From assembly GCA_036266975.1 (NCBI GenBank), contig DATAWZ010000168.1, positions 1 through 11,060 of the forward strand: a DNA stretch of 11,060 bases. The letters are read 5' to 3'. Under the pieces are notes generated by a model that saw only the letters and a list, made by a program, of their open reading frames with translations, was not told the origin of the DNA and searched no databases. The DNA is from DATAWZ01 sp036266975 (GTDB taxonomy: Bacteria > Actinomycetota > Thermoleophilia > Solirubrobacterales > Solirubrobacteraceae). Below are positions 5,924 to 11,060 of the stretch, piece by piece (position 1 is the first letter of the stretch; every line of letters begins with the position of its first letter). The translations under genes and the position numbers were made by a program.

Positions 5924-7612
5924 CTAGTAGGCGCTGGTGCTCGACGCGACGCCGGTGGCGGTCGACGTCGAGCCCGAGGTCGAGCTCTCTCCGGAGGTCG
6001 ACTTCGTCGGCAGCGAGCTGGTCCCTGAGCTCGACTTCGTCGCCTGGGAGCTGTCCGACGAGCCGGACTTGGTCGACTGGGAGTCACCGCTGGCGCCGGT
6101 CTTGGTGCTGTCGCTTCCGGCCGAGGTGCCGTTCGCGCCCGTGCCCGTCGTGTTCGTGCCCGAGTCGGTCGAGTCCGACCCGCTCGTGCCGGTCGAGGAG
6201 TACCCCGTGGTCTCGCTGGATCCCGTCGTCGCACCCGGGCCGGTCGTGCTCGTCGAGCCCGTCGTGGTCGCCGGAGCGCTCTTGCCTTCCAGCAGGGCGG
6301 TCAGCCAGGCGAGCACCGAGCTGATCGGGTTGGTCGGTGTCGAAGCCGTGGTGGTGACGACCGGGGTGGTCGTGGTCGACGGCGTGTTGCTCACGTCCGC
6401 GGTGCGGTGCGGGCGCACGGCATCGGTGCGACTGGACTGGCCGAGCAGCGATCGCGGCTGGCTGAGGGCGCCCGGCGCGGTGCTCGCGGAGGCGCTCGAG
6501 CTGCGCTGCGCGGCGACCGACGCCGAGGTGCTCGCGCCGGCGCTCGCCGGCGACTCAGTCGCGCTGACCGGCGAGGTCACCGAGGCGGCGCCGCCGGCGG
6601 CGGGCGGCGTGGAGGCGGTGGTCATGCGGCGTGCGGCGGTGGCCGAGTGGTGGCGGTGCGCGGGAGCGTGGCTGGCCAGGTTCAGCGCGCCGCCGGTGAC
6701 CGCGGCGGCACAGCACATCACGGCCGCGACCTTCGCGGCGGTGAGCGCGGCCGCACCGCCGCCGGCGCTCGTGGCGGCGCCGCCCGCGGCCGCCGACGGG
6801 CCGCCGAAGCCGATCGCCTTGGCCACGAGGCCGAGCGAGCCGAACGGGCCGGCGGGGACCAGCGCGGCGAGCGCGCGCTGGCGGCTGCGCAGCCCGTCTC
6901 GGTAGTCGCGGCAGCCGGCGCAGTCGCGCAGGTGTCGGCGAGCCAGTCCGCTCGCCCGCACGCCGCGGTCGCAGGAGAGCGAGAGATCCTCACGGATCGT
7001 CAAGCACGCGGTGTCGCGTGCGACGGCCGCGTCGGCCAGGCCCATGCGCGCCCGCACGAGCAGCGACTTGACGGCGGCGACGGTGACGTTGAGCGCGGCG
7101 GCGAGCTCGTCGTAGCTCATCCCCTGCAGCTCGCGCATGAGCAGCGCCGAGCGTTGCTGCTCGGGCAGGCGGCGCACGTCGGCGACCAGGCGGCGCAGGT
7201 CCTCGCGCTGCTCGGTGGCATCGATCGGATCGAGCACCGGGCGTCGCGAGACGTCGAAGATGTCGGCCGGTCCGGGCACCGGGCGTCGGATGTGGTCGAT
7301 GCAACGGTTGTGCGCCACGCGGTAGAGCCACGCGCGCAGCGAGATCGGGCGCTCGTCGCTGCGCAGCGCGTGGTAGGCGCGCAGGAAGACGTCCTGCAGG
7401 GCGTCCTCGGCGTCCTGCCGAGAGCCGGAGAGCATCTGGCGCGCGTAGGCGAACAGCCGCTGGCGGTAGCGGTCGTGGATCATCCGGAACGCCTCCTCCG
7501 AGCCGGCCCGGAACAGCGCGACGAGTTGCTCGTCGGAACGCAGACGCAGCAGCGGGGCGGATATCGAAACCCGTGCGAGCGACGCTGGGGCTGGGAGGCT
7601 GGAGGCTTCCAC
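5924..7612 (-). CDS. ECF-type sigma factor fused to zinc motif, membrane segment and long Ser/Thr-rich tail
   Basis: A 562-residue protein with an unusual fusion. Residues about 20-110 form sigma region 2 (SDEQLVALFRAGSEEAF, DAEDALQDVFLRAYHAL, LRAWLYRVAHNRCIDHIRR). About 138-189 form sigma region 4 (LPEQQRSALLMRELQGMSYDELA, VAAVKSLLVRAR). Next come HLRDCAGC (His227, Cys231, Cys234), the H-x3-C-x2-C signature of zinc-binding anti-sigma domains, then Ala/Gly-rich sequence with a probable membrane segment (about 285-312). About 250 residues rich in Ser, Thr, Gly and Ala follow, ending in 11-residue repeats. The likely topology is a sigma factor tethered to the membrane with its tail outside, possibly released or activated by a signal; this is inferred. 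I chose GTG 7612 because GAGGGAAG (7618-7625) precedes it; the frame stays open to 7765, but the extra residues are low-complexity and no ribosome-binding site precedes the ATG at 7702. ECF proteins with C-terminal extensions are known in Actinobacteria. Confidence 0.87.
   Translation of the reverse strand: MEASSLPAPASLARVSISAPLLRLRSDEQLVALFRAGSEEAFRMIHDRYRQRLFAYARQMLSGSRQDAEDALQDVFLRAYHALRSDERPISLRAWLYRVAHNRCIDHIRRPVPGPADIFDVSRRPVLDPIDATEQREDLRRLVADVRRLPEQQRSALLMRELQGMSYDELAAALNVTVAAVKSLLVRARMGLADAAVARDTACLTIREDLSLSCDRGVRASGLARRHLRDCAGCRDYRDGLRSRQRALAALVPAGPFGSLGLVAKAIGFGGPSAAAGGAATSAGGGAAALTAAKVAAVMCCAAAVTGGALNLASHAPAHRHHSATAARRMTTASTPPAAGGAASVTSPVSATESPASAGASTSASVAAQRSSSASASTAPGALSQPRSLLGQSSRTDAVRPHRTADVSNTPSTTTTPVVTTTASTPTNPISSVLAWLTALLEGKSAPATTTGSTSTTGPGATTGSSETTGYSSTGTSGSDSTDSGTNTTGTGANGTSAGSDSTKTGASGDSQSTKSGSSDSSQATKSSSGTSSLPTKSTSGESSTSGSTSTATGVASSTSAY
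5978..6109 (-). repeat. Four tandem 33-bp units encoding 11-residue repeats in the sigma-factor tail
   Basis: Read on the minus strand, this stretch encodes STKTGASGDSQ, STKSGSSDSSQ, ATKSSSGTSSL and PTKSTSGESST in a row, each anchored by T-K-S/T at the same place. DNA similarity is visible too: on the plus strand GTCGACTTCGTCG (5997-6009) recurs as CTCGACTTCGTCG at 6030-6042. The units have diverged but keep exact 33-base spacing, pointing to a coding minisatellite that expanded by duplication. Confidence 0.7.
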
Positions 7613-7630
7613 GCGGTCTTCCCTCGGACC

Positions 7631-7660
7631 ACTGTAACTGCTCGCGGACCCGGAAGTTCC
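7631..7660 (-). promoter_or_regulatory. Candidate promoter of the sigma-factor gene (ECF-like GGAAC...GTTAC or TACAGT -10)
   Basis: On the minus strand GGAAC (7656-7660) is followed 17 bases later by GTTAC (7634-7638). This resembles ECF promoters that pair GGAAC at -35 with a GTT/CGT-type -10, and would suit autoregulation of an ECF gene. The overlapping TACAGT (7631-7636) also fits the TANNNT -10 pattern of the main sigma factor. The ribosome-binding site and GTG start lie just downstream. Short motifs like these arise by chance, so confidence is moderate. Confidence 0.4.
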
Positions 7661-7695
7661 TCCATTGCCTCTGCGATGTCCGTCTAGGAGCTGTG

Positions 7696-7709
7696 CGAAC
7701 ATACGTTCG
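7696..7709. promoter_or_regulatory. LexA (SOS) operator CGAACATACGTTCG
   Basis: The 14-mer is a CGAAC-N4-GTTCG palindrome and matches the Gram-positive/actinobacterial LexA-binding pattern (CGAAC-R-N-R-Y-GTTCG; mycobacterial TCGAAC-N4-GTTCGA, which it meets at all but the first base). It contains TACGTT (7702-7707), a TANNNT -10 candidate, and ends on the base before the ATG at 7710, so bound LexA would block that gene. It also lies 84 bases upstream of the divergent sigma-factor GTG, before that gene's candidate -35. The link to DNA-damage control is inferred from the motif. Confidence 0.65.
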
Positions 7710-8051
7710 ATGACGAGCGACGGCTCCCCATACGCCCGGTTTCGGCGTGCGCTCGAGCGCGGCAACCTGGCGATGGTGCGGGCCGCGGCGGCCGAGCTGC
7801 CGCGGATCGACCTCGCCGACGCGCTCGAGATCCTGCTGCTGATCGGTGCCGCCGACCAGCCGACCTACGATCGGGCGGCGACGCGCTGGCTGGCTCGTTT
7901 CGCCCTGGAGCGGCCGTCGGCGCGCCTGGATGACCTGCGTCGCGGCCTGTACGCGCTCGAGGCGCTCCCCTACAACCCGCAGGGCGCTCGCAGCGGGCTG
8001 CGCGCGCTGTGTCGCGAGCACGATCTCGAGCAGGTGGCGAGGCGGCTGTGA
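7710..8051 (+). CDS. Small helical protein of unknown function, candidate SOS-regulated
   Basis: A 113-residue soluble protein that I cannot assign to a characterised family. It looks almost wholly alpha-helical and is rich in Ala, Leu, Arg and Glu: YARFRRALERGNL, then AAAAELPRIDLADALEILLLI, RWLARFALERPSARLDDLRRG, and YNPQGARSGLRALCREHDLE. The SPYARFRRALERGNL opening and the A-x-ELPRIDLADALEI segment give the impression of a conserved actinobacterial hypothetical protein. There is no signal peptide, membrane segment or metal motif. ATG 7710 was preferred over the in-frame TTG at 7665 because the sequence upstream of it is not protein-like and contains the LexA box. No strong ribosome-binding site is seen. 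It precedes the GH15 gene by 45 bases on the same strand, so co-transcription is possible. Confidence 0.75.
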   Translation: MTSDGSPYARFRRALERGNLAMVRAAAAELPRIDLADALEILLLIGAADQPTYDRAATRWLARFALERPSARLDDLRRGLYALEALPYNPQGARSGLRALCREHDLEQVARRL

Positions 8052-8096
8052 TCGCCGCGCGACGCGATAAGTTCTCCCGCGGCGACCGCCGAGACG

Positions 8097-9998
8097 ATGC
8101 CCGACGCCTCTCCCACCTCCAGCAGCAGCGAGACCGGCGACCTGGCCGAGGTCGCGTCCTCGGCGTTCCCGGCGATCGCCGACTACGCCTTCCTCTCGGA
8201 CTGCCACACCTGCGCGCTGGTCGCCTCCGACGGCACGGTCGAGTGGCTCTGCCTGCCCTACTTCGACTCGCCGAGCGTGTTCGCCGCGATGCTCGATCGC
8301 GGCGGCGGCTCGTTCCGGCTCGGGCCCTACGGGGTCTACGTGCCGGCCGGGCGGCGCTACCTGCCGGGCACGAATATCGTCGAAACGACCTGGATGACGC
8401 CGCAGGGCTGGCTCGTCGTCCGCGACGCGCTGACGATCGGCGCCTGGCACGAGAACGAGGAGGGCTCCTCCCACACGCGCGCGCCGACCGACTACGACGC
8501 CGACCACCTGCTCGTGCGCACGATCGAGTGCATCCAGGGCCAGGTGCAGGTGGAGATGGTCTGCGAGCCGATGCTCGACTACGCCCGCAAGCCCGCGACC
8601 TGGTCGCCGGGCGACGGCGGGCGCGGCTACCACGCCCTCGACGCCAGCGACGGGGAGATGCGGTTCCGGCTGAAGAGCGACATGCGCATGGGCGTGGAGG
8701 GCAACCGGGCCCGGGCCCGCCACACGCTCGTGGAGGGCGAGCGCTGCTACTGCTGCATCTCCTGGAGCGAGGCGCTCGGCGGGCCGGCGACCGTCGAGCA
8801 GGCCGACGAGCTGATCTCGGCCACCAGCCACTTCTGGCGCAACTGGCTGGCGGACGGCACCTACCCCGACCATCCGTGGCGCTTTCACCTGCAGCGATCG
8901 GCGCTCGTGCTGAAGGGACTGACGTTCATGCCCACCGGGGCGCTCGTCGCCGCGGCGACGACCTCGCTGCCGGAGACCCCGGGCGGCTCGCGCAACTGGG
9001 ACTACCGCTACTGCTGGATGCGCGATGCGACGTTCGCGCTGTGGGGCCTGCACGCGCTCGGGCTGGACTGGGAGGCCGACGACTTCATGCAGTACGTGGC
9101 CGATCTGGAGCGCAACGAGGATGGCTCGCTGCAGATCATGTACGGGCTGCGCGGCGACCGCGACCTGACCGAGCAGACCCTCGACCACCTGCGCGGCTAC
9201 GGCAATGCCCGCCCGGTCCGGATCGGCAACGGCGCCTACAACCAGCGCCAGAACGACCTCTACGGCGCGGTGCTCGACTCGGTCTACCTGCACGCCAAGC
9301 AGCGCGACCACCTCCCCGAGCGCCTGTGGCCGGTCCTGTGCGACCAGGTCCGCGCGGCCTCGAAGATCTGGAAGGAGCCCGACCAGGGCATCTGGGAGGC
9401 GCGCGGCGAACCGCGACACTACGTTTCCTCCAAGCTGATGTGCTGGGTGGCGCACGACCGCGGCGCGCGCCTGGCCGAGCGTCGCGGTGATGACGAGCTC
9501 GCCGGGCGCTGGCAGCAGACGGCCGACGAGATCAAGGAGGACATCCTCAGCCGGGGCGTCACCGAGGCGGGCGTATTCCGCCAGCACTACGACACCGACG
9601 CGCTGGATGCCTCCAACCTGCTGATCGTGCTCACGCGCTTCCTGCCCCCGGAGGACGAGCGGGTGTGCGCGACGGTCAATGAGATCCGCGAGGAGCTGAC
9701 CGAGAACGGGCTCGTGCTGCGCTACCGGCCCGAGGAGACCGACGACGGCCAGACCGGCGAGGAGGGCACGTTCCTGATCTGCTCCTTCTGGTTGGTCTCG
9801 GCCCTGTGCGAGATCGGCGAGGGGATGAAGGCGCGCCATCTGCTCGAGCGACTGCTCTCCTACGCCTCCCCACTGGAGCTGTACGCCGAGGAGCTCGAGG
9901 CCTCGAGTGGCCGGCACCTGGGCAACTTCCCGCAGGCCTTCACGCATCTGGCGCTCATCAACGCCGTGATGCACGCCATCGAGGCCGACCAGGAGTGA
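8097..9998 (+). CDS. Glycoside hydrolase family 15 enzyme (glucoamylase/trehalase type)
   Basis: A 633-residue enzyme expected to release glucose from an alpha-glucoside; GH15 covers glucoamylases, glucodextranases and actinobacterial trehalases. The N-terminal beta-sandwich begins IADYAFLSDCHTCALVASDG, followed by VEWLCLPYFDSPSVFAAML. The (alpha/alpha)6 barrel shows SRNWDYRYCWMRDATFAL (298-315), AYNQRQNDLYGAVLDS, GIWEARGEPRHYVSSKLMCW (Glu434, probable general acid), EEGTFLICSFWLV (Glu556, probable general base) and the family end HLGNFPQAFTHLALINA. Length and motifs indicate an intact enzyme. No signal peptide is present, so it probably acts in the cytosol, for example on trehalose or glycogen-derived chains; which substrate cannot be told here. 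Ribosome-binding signal before ATG 8097 is weak (GAG). TAAGTT at 8068-8073 is a possible -10. Confidence 0.93.
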   Translation: MPDASPTSSSSETGDLAEVASSAFPAIADYAFLSDCHTCALVASDGTVEWLCLPYFDSPSVFAAMLDRGGGSFRLGPYGVYVPAGRRYLPGTNIVETTWMTPQGWLVVRDALTIGAWHENEEGSSHTRAPTDYDADHLLVRTIECIQGQVQVEMVCEPMLDYARKPATWSPGDGGRGYHALDASDGEMRFRLKSDMRMGVEGNRARARHTLVEGERCYCCISWSEALGGPATVEQADELISATSHFWRNWLADGTYPDHPWRFHLQRSALVLKGLTFMPTGALVAAATTSLPETPGGSRNWDYRYCWMRDATFALWGLHALGLDWEADDFMQYVADLERNEDGSLQIMYGLRGDRDLTEQTLDHLRGYGNARPVRIGNGAYNQRQNDLYGAVLDSVYLHAKQRDHLPERLWPVLCDQVRAASKIWKEPDQGIWEARGEPRHYVSSKLMCWVAHDRGARLAERRGDDELAGRWQQTADEIKEDILSRGVTEAGVFRQHYDTDALDASNLLIVLTRFLPPEDERVCATVNEIREELTENGLVLRYRPEETDDGQTGEEGTFLICSFWLVSALCEIGEGMKARHLLERLLSYASPLELYAEELEASSGRHLGNFPQAFTHLALINAVMHAIEADQE

Positions 9999-10000
9999 CG

Positions 10001-10027
10001 GCTGGCCGCGCCCCGCTCGGCCTCAGC
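10001..10027. terminator. Weak GC hairpin between convergent GH15 and Nudix genes
   Basis: GCTGGCCG (10001-10008) pairs with CGGCC (10018-10022) and, past a two-base bulge, AGC (10025-10027), around a nine-base loop. It fills most of the 31 bases between the two convergent stop codons, where a shared terminator would be expected. No T-rich tail is present, so this is tentative. Confidence 0.3.
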
Positions 10028-10029
10028 GG

Positions 10030-10692
10030 CTACTCGTCGTAGCCGGGCTCGCCGGGAAGGACGACCCGCGCGACCTCGCCGACGAGCAGCATGCGCGGCT
10101 GCACGGCGACCACCGTGCGGCCCCGGGCGTGGTCCAGCAGCGCGTCGGCGCTCGCGAACTGGCCCAGCTGCTCGAGGTGCTTGATCGTCGGGAAGACGAG
10201 CAGGATCTCGCCCTCGGCGTGCGCGCGCAGTGCGTCGGCGGGCGCGAACCAGCGCGCGTCGACGCACTCCTGGCCGTCGACGACAGGCTCCTGGCCGCCG
10301 GGCATGGGCACCAGGTAGAAGTGCGTGTCGAAGCGGATCGTGACCTCGGCGGGTGTGATCCAGCGCGAGAACTTCACCAGCGACGCCGGATCGTCGATGA
10401 CCAGGCCGGCCTCCTCGTGCAGCTCGCGCACGGCGGCCACGCGGTGAGCCCGGTCATCGTCATCGTCGGCCGACATCGCGTCGGCCCGGTCGACCGCGCC
10501 GCCTGGGAACACCCAGGCGCCGGCCATGAACCGCGACTCCTCTGTGCGTTTGACCAACAGGACCTCGAGCCGCTCGGCCCCGCCGCGCAGGACGATCACC
10601 GTCGCGGCCTGGCGCGGGACCGTCTCCGGACCGTGGTTGATCGACTGCCCGCCCGGCGGGCGCTGGCGGGAGGGGTCGGAGAACGAGGCCAT
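10030..10692 (-). CDS. Nudix hydrolase, NUDT19-like
   Basis: A 220-residue cytosolic hydrolase of nucleoside-diphosphate-linked substrates (NUDT19 relatives act on CoA derivatives; the substrate here is unknown). The beta strand AATVIVLRGG and LEVLLVKRTEESRFMAGAWVFPGG lead into the Nudix box, whose catalytic part is AVRELHEEAG (Arg89, Glu90, Glu93, Glu94). Between PGG (63-65) and this helix lies an insertion with five Asp in a row (76-80), making the box longer than the textbook 23-residue motif, as in NUDT19-like proteins. The tail ends VLPGEPGYDE, a motif I associate with actinobacterial members. ATG 10692 has no Shine-Dalgarno sequence, but TAGTGT lies six bases upstream, suggesting a leaderless transcript. 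It diverges from rubredoxin, with 50 bases between the start codons. Confidence 0.92.
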   Translation of the reverse strand: MASFSDPSRQRPPGGQSINHGPETVPRQAATVIVLRGGAERLEVLLVKRTEESRFMAGAWVFPGGAVDRADAMSADDDDDRAHRVAAVRELHEEAGLVIDDPASLVKFSRWITPAEVTIRFDTHFYLVPMPGGQEPVVDGQECVDARWFAPADALRAHAEGEILLVFPTIKHLEQLGQFASADALLDHARGRTVVAVQPRMLLVGEVARVVLPGEPGYDE

Positions 10693-10698
10693 GGCCCG

Positions 10699-10704
10699 AC
10701 ACTA
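10699..10704 (-). promoter_or_regulatory. Candidate -10 element TAGTGT for the Nudix gene (leaderless)
   Basis: Read on the minus strand, TAGTGT fits TANNNT and sits six bases before the ATG at 10692, so transcription would start at about the initiation codon. No Shine-Dalgarno sequence exists in this gap. No clear -35 was seen. Confidence 0.45.
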
Positions 10705-10729
10705 ACGGCTTCGGCGCGGCCGGAGCGAA

Positions 10730-10735
10730 TAGTCT
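10730..10735 (+). promoter_or_regulatory. Candidate -10 element TAGTCT for rubredoxin (leaderless)
   Basis: TAGTCT fits TANNNT and is followed by seven bases and then the ATG at 10743, placing the expected transcription start on the start codon. It faces away from the similar element serving the Nudix gene in the same 50-base gap. Confidence 0.45.
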
Positions 10736-10742
10736 GTGGGCC

Positions 10743-10925
10743 ATGAGCACGACGACCGAGGAACAGCGCTGGATCTGCGAGTCCTGCGGATTCATCTACG
10801 AGCCAGAGGAGGGCGATCCCGACGGCGGCATCCCGCCCGGCACCGCCTTCGCCGACATCCCCGACACCTGGTTTTGTCCGGTGTGTGGCGCGCGCAAGCG
10901 CGACTTCACCCCCTACGAGGACTAG
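10743..10925 (+). CDS. Rubredoxin
   Basis: A 60-residue one-iron electron carrier. Four cysteines in two knuckles bind the iron: WICESCGFIY (Cys12, Cys15) and WFCPVCGARKRDF (Cys45, Cys48). Between them lie the conserved GDPDGGIPPGTAFADIPDTW segment and aromatic residues of the hydrophobic core. Length and spacing are normal for the family. In Actinobacteria rubredoxins often pass electrons to alkane hydroxylases or oxygen-detoxifying enzymes, but no such partner is in this window, so its role is open. The start is fixed by the ATG at 10743, seven bases after TAGTCT. A probable transposase end lies 21 bases beyond its stop, on the opposite strand. Confidence 0.96.
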   Translation: MSTTTEEQRWICESCGFIYEPEEGDPDGGIPPGTAFADIPDTWFCPVCGARKRDFTPYED

Positions 10926-11060
10926 TGGGAAAATAACGTCCGAGCACTACGCGGCCTGCTGCAGCGTGACGGTGTGCCCGAGGCGTTGGAGCTGGGCGAC
11001 CAGGCGCCGGGTTTGGCGTTCGGGGTCGCGGCGGGCGTAGTACTCGCCGCCGAGGTCGTT
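10926..11060 (-). mobile_element. Probable end of an insertion sequence
   Basis: The 21 bases between the rubredoxin stop and the transposase stop are the richest in A/T of the nearby sequence (GGGAAAATAACG at 10927-10938) and would be the terminal non-coding end of the element. No terminal inverted repeat can be tested because the other end is outside the window. The exact boundary is unknown. Confidence 0.4.
10947..11060 (-). CDS. C-terminal fragment of a probable transposase (IS110-like), cut by window edge
   Basis: The last 37 codons of a minus-strand gene, reading NDLGGEYYARRDPER, then RRLVAQLQRLGHTVTLQQAA and a TAG stop at 10947-10949. The D-L-G-x-x-Y-Y...R-R-x-x-x-Q-L-x-x-L-G-x-x-V-T-L-x-x-A-A ending resembles the C-termini of actinobacterial transposases, which I associate most with the IS110 family. 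That family call is from memory of style, since the DEDD and Tnp_20 domains are outside the window. Whether the gene is intact cannot be seen. Confidence 0.55.
   Translation of the reverse strand, partial: NDLGGEYYARRDPERQTRRLVAQLQRLGHTVTLQQAA

Noticed and set aside
5937..6905. 322-residue plus-strand frame rich in Val, Pro and Glu
   Set aside because: It is the antisense of the Ser/Thr-rich sigma-factor tail; low-complexity coding DNA readily leaves an open opposite frame.
7613..7765. Longer N-terminus for the sigma factor
   Set aside because: The extra residues are low-complexity, would cover the LexA box and promoter motifs, and lack a ribosome-binding site; GTG 7612 has GAGGGAAG upstream.
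6990..9974. 994-residue minus-strand open frame
   Set aside because: It runs antisense to the well-supported GH15 gene and into the sigma gene in another frame; its composition (Arg, Gly, Val, His-rich) is typical of a shadow frame in high-GC DNA.
10922..10928. CTAGTGG at the rubredoxin stop, identical to the ends of the palindrome at 5736 and 5900
   Set aside because: Three genes here end in a codon finishing with C followed by TAG, which produces CTAG automatically; a shared TGG after it is weak evidence for a common element boundary.

Overview
The window is very G+C-rich, with G/C at almost every third codon position. It is an ordinary-looking stretch of a high-GC actinobacterial chromosome. 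The protein styles suggest the Thermoleophilia/Solirubrobacterales side of the phylum: an ECF sigma factor with a zinc-binding and Ser/Thr-rich tail, a PPi-type phosphofructokinase, a GH15 hydrolase and a NUDT19-like Nudix protein. This placement is an inference from protein style, not a phylogenetic result. No tRNA, rRNA or CRISPR array is seen.

Layout. (1) 1-1563: the last codons of an OmpR-type response regulator, then its membrane sensor histidine kinase, ending at a strong hairpin (1623-1665) shared with the convergent gene. (2) 1693-2577, minus: a LysR-type regulator, divergent from (3) a rightward cluster at 2636-5739. That cluster holds a phosphofructokinase with PPi-type active-site residues, a candidate 13-codon leader ORF, an internally duplicated lipoprotein, and a metallo-beta-lactamase-fold hydrolase of the LACTB2 type. 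The lipoprotein and hydrolase genes overlap by one base. (4) 5736-5900: a symmetric long inverted repeat of about 165 bp between convergent genes; its left end contains the hydrolase stop codon. (5) 5924-7612, minus: an ECF sigma factor fused to an H-C-C zinc motif, a putative membrane segment and a Ser/Thr-rich tail of about 250 residues with 11-residue repeats. (6) 7710-9998, plus: a small helical protein of unknown function and a GH15 glucoamylase/trehalase-type enzyme. A near-perfect LexA (SOS) box lies directly before the small gene, between it and the divergent sigma gene. (7) 10030-10692, minus: a Nudix hydrolase, divergent from rubredoxin (10743-10925). (8) 10947-11060, minus: the C-terminal end of a probable transposase, which runs off the window.

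How the parts relate. Most neighbours have unrelated housekeeping or stress roles, and I see no single multi-gene defence or biosynthetic system. The observations most worth following are regulatory and architectural: the LexA box next to the fused sigma/anti-sigma-like gene, the leader ORF plus hairpin abutting the lipoprotein start, the duplicated lipoprotein itself, the 165-bp palindrome, and -10-like elements only 6-8 nt before start codons, which suggest leaderless transcripts.
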